Positions 11,969-21,850 of a stretch of 64,000 nt of DNA are shown piece after piece. Position numbers and translations under genes: made by a program. The notes below the pieces were generated by a model that was not told the DNA's origin, searched no databases, and saw only the letters and a program-made list of their open reading frames with translations. The stretch is from Gautieria morchelliformis (Eukaryota > Basidiomycota > Agaricomycetes > Gomphales > Gomphaceae). The stretch spans positions 124,001 to 188,000 of the forward strand of contig WHVA01000186.1 in NCBI GenBank assembly GCA_015179125.1, in the 5' to 3' direction. Each line of letters begins with the position of its first letter. Position 1 is the stretch's first letter.

Positions 11969-14388
11969 TTAAAGCTCCCACTGTCGGTGAAGATTCCGAG
12001 GCTTTATAGTTGGTAACACCTCCATTTGAGGGACAGCTATATCATTAAGTGGTGCCGGTACAACGACAACCTCTGTATTGGGGCCCAACTTGCGACAGAT
12101 TTTGTTGCATTTATGTTCCTTGAGGAACTGCAGAATTCCTGACCAACCTTTGTCCCAGAAGCCCGATGAACCATCAAATCTAGTATAACAAATCAATAGT
12201 TTGTTGCAATGGACAATAGCAACCTACGTGTGTGCTTGCGGGTCAAAAGGAACGACCCGGTTCTCTGAGTAAACAAAGCCTAACGATATGTTAAACATCA
12301 TTCTGTGTTTATACCACGTGCACTTACCTTGAATGTCTACAAATACACACTCTCCCATGCTGTCAACAACCGTATGATGGGCAAATGCGTCGATCCAGAT
12401 CCCAAGATAATCACTATTTTCGCCGGTGTCTCCATTACCTGAAAATTTACGTTCAGTGGCCCCAGGTTCAAGTAACGGTACAGCCAGAAATACATTCCAT
12501 ATTAGACTCTGGTTTGAGCGTTGCTCCGCAGGGAGATCAGGCAGTTTGTCAACCAGCATACCCAGGAATGCACCATCAGCATTCCACTTCATCTCTTCAG
12601 ATAGACATCAAGTACTGCTACAAGTAAAACAGATACACGTACCTGGAATATTTTTGGCACCATACTGCTGTGCACATCGTATGAATGAGTCAAGGAAAAA
12701 CTTTCCCCATGCTAATAGCTTGAGTTCACATTTGAGGTTGTACTTAGTCAGATATTCGGTATCGCCGTTCAAATTTTTCGACTGAAGTACAGCAAAAATG
12801 TCGCTCACAACACGCCCCTGTGTGACAGTTAAAATAGAATAGGACATTGGTAGAGTGCTCACCATAAATGCAAATTTCGCATAGCCATATCCAAGGTATC
12901 CTTCTTCTCTCTTACCTGTATTGACGTATTTTCGCCAGTTCTTGGGAATCAAAATTGTTTTAATATATATGCTGTCTTCCTTTTCCGTGACCTCCCCTTC
13001 CACATTGACAAGATAGGTTTCATGATAATATGGGTACACGTCGTATTCAATCTTGGGTGCACTAGCATTCCCAAGACCTGTACCTGATCGGCACCGATAT
13101 GCACTCACGTAGTGTTTTGCTGATGGGAGGGGTTCCTCTACTAGAATTAGTATAATACTATGTCTAAACTAAGAACATTTACCGTGTGATATAGATGAAA
13201 GCTTGCATTTGGATGAACGAGCCACTGAGCGCATGTGGAACGGTGGTATAGGCCTTGAGTCACATTCAATATCTTCATCAGTCTTCAAAGTTTCAGCATC
13301 ACTAGCCAAGAAAATATACATAAATATCACCTACAGTATCAGATTTTACTTCATAGAGATGCAGCTGCATTGTGATACATTTACCCTTGATGTCCTTGTC
13401 CGATAGCAAGCTGTCCTTCTCCAGCTTTTCATGCAGGGCTTGAACGGTGCAAAAAAGGTTAGGCTCGTCAATATCTAAGTAACTGCTCTCATGAACAGTC
13501 TTCGCAATCGCAAAAACCACTTTGTCTCTAGAAATGTACACACGGCGATTCAGTATTAGATAACACATGAATCGGTAGACAAATTTACCTCAAAAAGAAT
13601 GGTTTTGGTGTGGGTTTATCAGCAATCGCAGCCTTATCATACACCTTTTCAGCATGTTCGAGAAGCCGATCTATCATTTCAGTGGCAAGTGTCGTGGCAG
13701 TGAAACCTTCGACTACTGCTGGTATTTGAATCTTACCGTGATTGTGAGCAACTTACACAAAAATTTAGCACAAAATAACCTACTTGACGAGGCTTACAAC
13801 CTCCCTTCGACCTTACAGCTGGATAATACCAAATCGTTAGCTTAATGCTGATGGAGTCCATCTTGCTAAGCTTCCTCAAGGCTTGAGTTTTCTTCAGGAT
13901 CTCACTACCTTTCTTGAGGCTTGGGTTCTGTGATCTTCTATTTAGACAATGGTCAGATGCAGAGCCCTCGTGCTCGGCAGTTCGCTTGAGAATATGGTTC
14001 ATCACATCATCGCAGCCTATGCAATATTGTGAGAAGAGGTCTAACAGTGATAGAGAATGACTCACCGCTGAAAAGTTGTGGCTCTATGGCGCAGTCAGTT
14101 GCAGATACAGCCAGTAACATGCTGGACTTACCCTTTTCGGCATCTTCATTGCATTTACCCCATAACTTGGATTTCAGGAACGGATAAACCACCCCGCACC
14201 CGAGGCACTGAGGAAGAACCTGTATGGATATGAGTAAAAGTAAAGATGATTCCAACATGATTACATACTTCAATTGCTTTGCGTTCGGTTTCAGACGTTG
14301 CGGCCAGCAGTTTGTCACACTTCGCACATTGAAGTAGAATCGAGTCGAGGCGAGGGAACCTATTGGAACAACCTTGACAGTGAGTCAT
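11969..14388 (-). CDS. Atypical alpha-kinase, N-terminal Cys-rich region
   Basis: Start at 14,388 (MTHCQGC). Clear exons: 14,269-14,388, 14,066-14,219, 13,784-14,016, 13,589-13,731 and 13,385-13,527, joined by 49-61 nt introns in compatible phases. Further exons lie at about 13,200-13,285, 12,650-13,130, 12,334-12,590, 12,225-12,270 and 11,969-12,185. The first exons carry paired CxxC motifs (CQGC, CAKC, CLGC, CIGC-like), probably zinc-binding. The C-terminal half is an alpha-kinase fold: YLGYGYAKFAFM (glycine-rich loop), LAWGKFFLDSF, KWNADGAFLG, KFSGNGDTG, IDAFAHHTV, VFVDIQG, VVPFDPQAHT (catalytic-loop type), then FWDKGWSGI with HKCNKICRKLG at the end. Fungal alpha-kinases are Ser/Thr kinases expanded in Agaricomycetes. 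No disabling change was seen in the parts I could splice. Confidence 0.8.
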
Positions 14389-15532
14389 TGCAGAACAACG
14401 AAAAGAACAACACACTCGTACCAGTTTTATACCACGTAGAATAACTGCGATCTGCCCAAGAGATGAGAGAAAATTCTAAGCGAGCCAATGCTCAGCACAC
14501 TATATGCATTAGTGAGACTCACCATCAATATATATACAGTTAAAACTTCATCGTTACCGCTAATAGTGTATTAAAACTTCGTTGTTGCCACTAACAGTGC
14601 ATAACGGCTGAAACAACCAGTGCACTTCAGCTCAAACAAATTTATGTGAAAGAAAGAAAGATTACCGGGCCCATCGGGTTAAGCAGGAGGCTAGTCTAGA
14701 CACAGAGTCTCCGTTGTATCAAATACAACACCGCTCCATTCCCTAAAATTTTATGACCATACTTGTATTCGCCGTTCCCCCATGATACGAGTTAACGTCA
14801 GCTCAAGTTCACTGTGATGGATCGCTCACACCGTACTTACAAAGAATTGGCCAAGTTCAACACATCAGCGTTTGACTACCGGCCATCGTCAATAGCGGGA
14901 TGTCTTCCAGTCTTTCAGCTTGCTGTAACAGTTAGGCGTTAGTTTTAATGAAAACCATGAGAGTCATGGACATGGAGTCGACGACAGTCTGAAGCAGAGC
15001 TTATGGTCGACGACGGTCAGGAGTGTAGGAGGTAAACGCGTAAGCCAGGGGCAAACCGTGTCACCCCGTGTCACCGCATTGTGACACAGTATGCGCAGTC
15101 TCATTGTTCCAGTTGTTTATTGTCTTACGTGCCCATTGTAGTTTACATTCCATTGTTCTTCTACACTATAAAGTAGGTAGCTAGAACCCCCCACTTTCCT
15201 CAGTACTTTGCACTCGAGCAAATACTGAGGTAAGACATTCGGAATATTTCTTTTATTCATCTTAATACGCTTGTACAGATTTGCATAGGTAAACTTATAT
15301 AAGTACTTTGCACTCGAGCAAATACTGAGATTCGCATAGCATATAATAATTATTACAAGGAGTAGACTCGCCGTTTCCTTCGGACTTTGTGTCACGTGAT
15401 GTGCTGAGTTAGGTTCTTTGGGCGCTTAAATACATGTGGATTGCGAAACATGAATATTGGATCTTGACAATTGAAATCCTGCCCCTTGAATTTCAGAGGT
15501 GACGACGCTCACGCACCGTACAAGGCAATTAA
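14389..15532. repeat. AT-rich intergenic stretch with a 29-bp direct repeat
   Basis: Mostly non-coding. A near-identical 29-bp sequence (AGTACTTTGCACTCGAGCAA then ATACTGAG) occurs at about 15,203-15,231 and 15,300-15,328, about 97 bp apart. The region probably contains the alpha-kinase promoter near 14,400-14,600. No reading frame with recognisable content. Confidence 0.5.
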
Positions 15533-16210
15533 TGGAAGCACCCAGCGCCAACTTCCGATCGACAACAGGGACAGAAGCGCCGGTGGGGCAAGTTACCAAG
15601 AGAAGTGAAGAAGCGAGGAAGTGACGTAAGATCAGGAACGCGGAGCTCGGGACACGTGGCCGTCATGCGCAGGGAAGAACTCACCGGAGGACGTCGATGC
15701 TGATCAAAGTGATCGCTCGGTGATCAATCGGGCATCAGACGTATTGATCCTATACCCATATGGGCTCGATTCACGTCAAGCGCGCAGGCACGCCACGCCA
15801 CAAGGCACGCATCTTATGAAGCAGAAGCCCAGAAGCATTGCAAGACCAACCTGTCGATCAACCCATCCCCAGAAGCGCGCAGACCACTTCGCTGCTAACG
15901 CCACAAGGCACGCATCAGCTTAGGAGGCAGAAGCCCCGAAGCTTGCAATCCGAGAAGCGCACGCTTGCTCCGATCTTCGAATGCAGCGCCCTGTTTCTAT
16001 TCTCGGCTCCCGGCAGCGCGCGGTGCCACATGACCCTCGATTCGGTTGCAACTCGTCACACGTGGCGATTTAACTGACTTACTGAGGAGCCTTGAGGTAA
16101 GGGATAGTGATGATGTTTACGAAGAACGACCTTCCGTGACAGACATGCACTATACGGGCAGGCAGCACATCGACGGTACATCGGATGTGCAACCCCCTCC
16201 TGGCTGACGG
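15533..16210 (-). repeat. Right arm of the long inverted repeat
   Basis: Reverse-orientation copy of 350-790 plus 1,650-1,820, here uninterrupted. The two arms are about 13.7 kb apart at their inner edges and enclose the Gypsy fossil, the integrase-core gene and the alpha-kinase gene. The innermost part (15,533-15,690) also resembles dispersed copies at 19,790-19,980 and 21,700-21,770. Confidence 0.75.
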
Positions 16211-16442
16211 TCCATCGCGCACAACAGTCTCCGGAGTCCTGAATCGAACCCATCACACACTCGCGTCCTATGGAGTTGAACCAACGCGACGGATTCTGCA
16301 TCGCCTGTTGATAGACCCCCTTCCATGACTTTAGCTTGTCCGCATACCATTCGTGCCGAAGATGGCCTCCAACGCTTGTCTCCAAATACACCCGCATCGC
16401 GTCGATGGTCAGTGTGTCATACACATCCGCAATGTGACCCAA
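16056..16442 (-). CDS. Unidentified 128-residue frame, uncertain
   Basis: An open frame starting MGHIADVYDTLTIDAMRV and running into the inverted-repeat arm. The N-terminal 60 residues (with RHEWYADKLKSWKGVY) look protein-like, while the rest overlaps the repeat. No family recognised. It could be the 3' end of a longer spliced gene or a chance frame. Confidence 0.2.
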   Translation of the reverse strand: MGHIADVYDTLTIDAMRVYLETSVGGHLRHEWYADKLKSWKGVYQQAMQNPSRWFNSIGRECVMGSIQDSGDCCARWTVSQEGVAHPMYRRCAACPYSACLSRKVVLRKHHHYPLPQGSSVSQLNRHV

Positions 16443-16449
16443 AGTGTGC

Positions 16450-16850
16450 CTGATCTCTGCTGTTAGACGTCCTTCTTATCACGCTGAGTAGCACACGTTC
16501 ACAGCATAATTTCCCATCGCGCGCAACGCATAGGTGACGCTGGAGGATACCGGAACTTGGAGACGTGCGTCAAGACTCACAAATAAAAACATCTCAACCA
16601 GTCATTGCACACGTCTCGAATTGGATGTCACAAAGGACTATCCGAATAAGACACGCATCGCAAAGAGAATCCAAAGAGGGACACAAAGGAAACGCAAAAG
16701 GGACCATGGAGAGACAGAGGGACAGGAAAGGAACCCAAAGTGTAGCATGAATGAGAACGCACCCCAAGGGATGCACCCGCTCGGGTCCTTCGTGTTCCCC
16801 TTGCTTTGTCTTCGAAGCTCGCCACTCGGGCTCCAACTTATCGATCCCCT
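16450..16850. other. Junction region without recognised gene
   Basis: Lies between the inverted-repeat arm and the truncated NWD copy. Overlapping frames on both strands are Arg/Lys- or Ser-rich and have no recognisable domain. At about 16,860 the similarity to the main NWD gene ends abruptly, so this is the breakpoint of the duplication on the gene's 3' side. Confidence 0.4.
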
Positions 16851-16859
16851 TAGAATCCG

Positions 16860-18240
16860 AGGTTATCTCCCACTGCTGCCAGATGGACGAATGCATAGGT
16901 GTCTCCAATAACGCCAGACCATGGATCCTATCATCCCGGTCCATCTGAGCAATTATTGTCTGATAGAGTCAACCGCAGGTGTCAGCTATGTCTGTCCTGT
17001 TAATGTATGTCATAGATGTACCGTGTGAGCAAGAACCAGGATGGACCTAGGATTAAAACACACCGTGTCAATGAGATGACCTGAGAGACCCCCGGTGTTT
17101 GAACTGTACCTCGGAGGCCTTATCCGCGATCTCGGTAAACGGCCTGATACTGTTCAGGAGGGGATCGCAAGCCGCCACTGTTGGATCGATAGTATTGGTG
17201 GTCGAAGTGACCCAGTTTACTATATTCCGTACCCAAGGAATTAGAGACGGCGGCGGGTTCATATCATCGACCACTCTTGTTCCGCTGACGGCTTTGTTCA
17301 ACTGGACCTTCCGCGCCTCGTCGGACGTCGCGAAAGACGTGAGGGTGAACTCTAGGGCAGTTAGTACCTCACGCATGTTCCCTGCGTCGTGGTATTTACG
17401 CAGTGTGCGAGCAACGCCTGCCGTGGTCGATGATTACACGTGCATTCCGTCGACGAGGGAAAAGGACTGACCTGCAGTTGCTCCTTTTGCAAGCAGCGAC
17501 TCAATGCTTTCCATCCCGCCGCCTATGTAGTAATCACGTGTAAAGATACGGTGCCCGTAGACATCGATTCCTAATACGGAACCCCCATTCAAGTCGTTGC
17601 TGGGCATGGATTTAAGATCTATGTGAAGATAACACGGGGATTAAACGCACAAGTAGAACGAATCATCCCACGACGCAGTACTTCCGCTCGCAGGTAACGC
17701 AGTCTTCTTCACATCCTTATCGACAAAGAGTTTTACGTAGTAGTTACTAGGACATATAGAGAGCAGTTCGACAGTGGGAAGGTGCTCGAATTTCAGGCCT
17801 GTTGTCAATGGCCAAGAGTCAGTGCAATGGGCAGCGCAAACGAAAGAGTCTTTCCAGCAACTTTGATTCCTGCAGGAATATTTCTGGGGGAGAGTGACCA
17901 GTTGGCTCACTAAAGAAACGATCGTGGACTTACGGTGCTGTCACAGTGCCCTCAACGTTGTCGTGCACAGTGTTCGAGGTGGGTGGTAGATGGAAAACGA
18001 CGACAAGAGGCACCGCCGTCGGACCTGACACGGCGCCCACGTGTTCCCGGCGTCAATGTGAAGCGCCTGTCGATGTTCAAGTACTCGGCCGTCTTCGTAA
18101 GTACAGCTGGTGCGTGTCTCAGAGGCAATAAGGGTACATATCGTGTCCTTCCTTGCAGTGAGTGAGCTCTGTGCACTGCCTGTCAAAGTTTTGTGGATCC
18201 GTTGTCGCACCCACAACACATGCATCATCGCAAGTAAGTT
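16860..18240 (-). pseudogene. Truncated inverted copy of the NWD gene 5' half
   Basis: Minus-strand homologue of 25,260-26,390. It keeps the C2 exon (about 17,640-17,810; KFEHLPTVELL, YYVKLFVDKDVKK), the following GGSVLGIDVYGHR exon, the MREVLTALEFTLTSF exon (about 17,099-17,430), the short VHP exon region and the start of the MDRDDRIHGLA exon. Similarity stops before the NACHT domain. Differences from the main copy are scattered base changes and a few indels. The position matching the main copy's candidate ATG (25,275) is not ATG here. Without NACHT and WD40 it cannot act as a complete receptor. It could be a non-functional relic, or a truncated C2-helical protein if transcribed. Confidence 0.8.
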
Positions 18241-18770
18241 GACCCCGGCGGTCTATCCCCCACTTATACTTAGATATGAGGTCACACGTAGTTAAAGTTT
18301 AACATCCAGTGCTCAGGTTCCATCCTCAAAGAAGTCCGCCACCAGACCTCCAAATGCAGCACTTGTCCCTCCGGTCCATCTCCCCTCCCAACTTTTCCAG
18401 CCAGCCTAGACCCTCCCATACCCCACGTCGCGCGTCATCAGTAATCCCTTAAAAGACAACAGACAGAAACCGTATTGTCCACAGGGAGGCCTTCTGCAAA
18501 TCGTATCAAGTCCCGAGAGGGTCCATGGCCATCCTCTTCCGAACTGTCTAGTACCAATCCGCCCGCAAGTGGCTCACCCTCCGTTCCCTGCCAGAGTGTC
18601 CCTCTATGACCCCGCAAGCCCGCTGTCTTCAAGGCGTTTCACCAGCCCCGTCAGCCAAAGCCAAATGCTTCCACTTCCAATCCCCATACCCAGCACAAGC
18701 CCCAAACCTCCAAAGACTGCGACAACTCCGCCTGGTGGCAGCATCCGAAAAAGTAGTGCCTCCCTCCGAA
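16860..18770 (-). repeat. Left arm of a roughly 1.9-kb inverted duplication
   Basis: The truncated NWD copy plus its upstream DNA (18,240-18,770) matches 24,420-26,390 in reverse. The upstream part shares landmarks such as GGTCATAGAGGGACAC (as complement) and the GATGGCCATGG block. The arms are separated by about 5.6 kb. Confidence 0.8.
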
Positions 18771-19735
18771 GGAATGACACAACCGATAGCCTTGCTCGAG
18801 CAGAGAGGGCGTGTGTGGGCTACCTTGTTGGGCGAGGGGTATCAAAACGGATAGCTGGCCGGGTTTGCAAGTTGGGGTGCGGGGACAGCGGGCGAGGAGG
18901 TGCAGAGGTTGATAAAGGCAATCTGCTCAGCGGGGGTGGCGGAGAGGCGATAGGGGCCTGGGAGTCGTCGGGGGAAGGATGGGCTCGACGCGCGATAGAG
19001 GACGGAATGAGGCGGGACTGGCGGAAACGTGCTTTGTCGGGGTCGGGAGCGGCGAGAGCAGCCGACGGAGAGCGGGCTGGTTGGTTGGCTTCGATAACTC
19101 CACGGTAGATCGCATTGCCCTGCATTTCAAGAATGATTCTGTCTTGGACGTAGGCGTCGAGGGACTTTCTGGGGTTTTCCCCAAGTTTCCTTCCGTCAAT
19201 GCTACGCTTACGTTGACCAGAACGTCGTGGACAAGGTCAACTCAAGAATATGAGGGAGGGTCGAATACTTCAAATATAAGCTATCCGTCTCGCCGAAGGC
19301 CTCCCTCCAAGCATGTGTCGAACGCAAGCTGTTTACGCTCAACACTAGCCACGCCACGGCCGCATACCTCAGACTCACGCCGGGTGGGGTAGGAGGCAGA
19401 ACGGGAAGCGGAAAGGAGAGAGACAGGAAGGAAAGGAGTACGGGGGAACAACAGGGAAGGTGGAGTTCCAAGAGGCAGACGGTACCAGCGCAGGCAGAAC
19501 AAACTCGCACACGCACACTACCAGAGGCCCGAAAGTGGGAAGAGGGAACAACGGTGGAAGGTGGACGATACACGAGACGCGCCGCGCACGCAGCAATATG
19601 TGAGCCTCTGGCTGGCCGGTTACTGTAAACAGCGACCAAGAGACTGGCTACTAAGCCCCAGACTCTGAATCAGCACACCAACTTTTCATGCATCGTGAGC
19701 GGGGTCTATGCCATGTGGCAATTTTTCCCACAGTG
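18770..19735. other. GC-rich stretch, no recognised gene
   Basis: Contains overlapping frames on both strands up to about 180 residues with Arg/Gly/Ser/Pro-rich composition. None shows a domain or a convincing intron pattern. A minus-strand candidate and a plus-strand Ala/Arg/Trp-rich frame (about 18,920-19,108) were considered but remain unidentified. Confidence 0.35.
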
Positions 19736-19739
19736 GCGT

Positions 19740-20046
19740 GGGTGACGACGGTTTCTCCCACGTGATCCATCCGGCGCTTGAGAGATGAATTGTGCGCATG
19801 GCAGGCACGTGTCGCGAGTGTTGCTGCGTTGCTAATGCATTCCTTCGGGTTACTGGCGACTTTTCTTGTGCTTCTTCCTCCTGATCTTGGCAACTTGCCG
19901 CTGTCTGTTGCCAATCGCAGCTGGGCGCTGTATGCTTCCATTGGTTGCCTTTTCTGCTGCTTCTGTCATTCCTTGCGCAAGTTATAGCTGCGGTCCCCAC
20001 TTTCTGTACGGCGCAACCCTTTTTTGTCCATGCGCGCAGAGACATA
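19740..20046 (+). repeat. Dispersed repeat, copy c
   Basis: Shares its first 75 bp almost exactly with 21,655-21,730 (GACGACGGTTTCTCCCACGT, then CATCCGGCGCTTGAGAGA). Its later part resembles 1,680-1,890 and the reverse of 15,533-15,665 (CTTGGCAACTTG, GCGCTG, TGCTTCCATTGGTTGCC, then TACGGCGCAACCC). It ends exactly where a WD40-encoding fragment begins. Confidence 0.65.
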
Positions 20047-20047
20047 T

Positions 20048-20142
20048 GTTTCATCAGGTGTCTACTCGTTGGCGTTCTCTCCAGACGGCAAACGCATCGT
20101 CTCGGGATCCGATGACGAGACGATCCGGGTCACCCGGTGTGG
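20048..20142 (+). pseudogene. Stray WD40 repeat fragment
   Basis: Encodes VYSLAFSPDGKRIVSGSDDE and then TIRV, i.e. most of one WD40 repeat of the type found in the NWD gene at 28.5-30.2 kb. No further repeat follows; the frame runs into unrelated sequence with TATATATA at about 20,190. It is a remnant of another NWD-type gene or a piece copied out of one. Confidence 0.75.
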
Positions 20143-20234
20143 GACCCAGAAAATGCGGGTTTCTTATATCACCGAGCTTGAGTAGCCGATATATATATAT
20201 ATACCGAGAGCTTCCGATTCGACACGCTGATCAG

Positions 20235-20420
20235 GGCAGCGATTGATGAGTGTGGCGTGATCGATGATCGCGTGGCGTAATTGTGTGAGCGTGGCGTGAT
20301 TGGTGACCGTCGCGTGATCGTGATCGCGTGGCGTAATTGGCGTCGCGTGATCGCGAGCGGGTGGCGTCATTGCGTCCGCGTGGTGTGATCGTGATCGGGT
20401 GGCGCGTGCTTGATCGGGCC
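20235..20420 (+). repeat. Degenerate tandem repeat (GTGGCGTGATCG type)
   Basis: A run of imperfect units built from GCGTGATCG, GTGGCGTAATT and GTGATCG, with unit lengths around 20-30 bp. CpG-rich and non-coding. Probably a decayed minisatellite. Confidence 0.6.
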
Positions 20421-21654
20421 CGCGATGCCGATTGCTAGAGTCTTTCTATCCACCCTCCGACCCCAGATTATATCTGTCCTGGCAACTCTTCGTCCACCCT
20501 CCACCGTTGCTGTATGGGCGATTTGGGCAAGGACGGGTTGGGGCTGGAGGAAGATTGAATTGAGACGATGCTGCCGTGAGTGTTCCTTCGTTATGCTTGT
20601 TGTGTGCTTCGTGCTCCCAGTCTCCGGGGGTGTTTCTTCTTCTCTGGGCTGCAAGTTGACGTGTGCCGCCCGCATTGGGCGGCATTGTCGTTTCTTTTCT
20701 TTTTCATCCTGCATTGTCCCTGTCTCGTGTCGAGGTCGATGGTTTCAGAGTGGGGGCGTGAGTGCGCATCCCGTGAAAGGCGGATGGCTATACCATTACC
20801 CTTTTCGTCAGACGGGTTCTTCCATTGGGTGACCCGACCGTCTAGAAACGGTGGCATGGCAGTGGATGCAGGGTGAAGGCGAGACTCGATGAGCCCGTCG
20901 GGTTCAAGGTGGGATTCGAGCCGTGCCGCGCACCCGTCACGGATGGTTCTGTATCTCTGTATCTATCTCTGTCTCGGACATCTCTGCCTGTCTCGCACGG
21001 ACGGCAGGGGGCGGCTGCGGGGTGCATTTTTATGACCCTGCGCGGTTGCTTGTGCGGTGATTTATTGAGCCGCTCGACGATATTATTCAGCCGCTATCGC
21101 TCTTGGGCTCCATGGAACGTGTCTCATGCACCGCTCCTGCTGCCTTACACCCTTGTCTTTCTTGGCGAGGCCCTCACAAGTGGGATTGGCGGAGTGTTTT
21201 TTACGCGGGGTTTCTACGGGTTCCCTGGCCGCGTGGCGCTTCGTTCTTTGTCGTCGCATGTCGTTTGATCGACCGCTGTATTTTGCCCCCCATACCATTT
21301 AGGCCAGGGCGCTTGGTGACGCGCTGATTGAAGGCCATTATGTACGTGGCCTATCCCGAGTCTGCACTCTTTCTTTCTGTCGTCACCTTAACGATGCCCG
21401 ACATATGCTGACACACTTTTGCATTGCATTGGGGCTGTTCTTTCCGTCCTCTGGCCTGTGCATCGGCTACCCCGCGGCCGCACTGCCCACACCCTGTCTG
21501 TCTACGTGCCGCGCAGCGTGTAGTGGATGGGCGCGGGCGGTGTTGTGTCATTGGGTGGGACGGATGCGCTATGAGGAAGCAGACTCATACCGCGTTGTCC
21601 TCTTTGCTCTGCGTATCCGAGGTTCTGCTGCGACCCGGTTCTGCTGCGACCCCT
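20421..21654. other. Gene-poor stretch
   Basis: Several 60-140 residue frames overlap on both strands with Cys/Arg/Ser-rich composition and no recognisable domain. No convincing splice-linked exons seen. Confidence 0.4.
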
Positions 21655-21850
21655 AGACGACGGTTTCTCCCACGTGACCCATCCGGCGCTTGAGAGATGA
21701 ATTGTGCGCAAGGCGCCACGTGTCACGAGCGTTGCTCGTTCCTTCGGCTTCGGGTTCCTGGTTGATGGGTCCTGGTTTCGGGTTCCTGGGTCCGGGTTCC
21801 TGGCTTCGGGTTCTTCGCCACTGCGCTTCTTCCCCTGATCTCACTCCCGT
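21655..21850 (+). repeat. Dispersed repeat, copy d, with short internal minisatellite
   Basis: The first 75 bp match copy c at 19,743. It then carries about four imperfect copies of TTCGGGTTCCTGG (about 21,738-21,812), a motif present once in the copy at 1,705-1,725. This is a local expansion within a dispersed repeat. Confidence 0.6.

Noticed and set aside
18569-19639. Several overlapping frames of 100-180 residues
   Set aside because: All GC-driven, on both strands, without domain or splice support.
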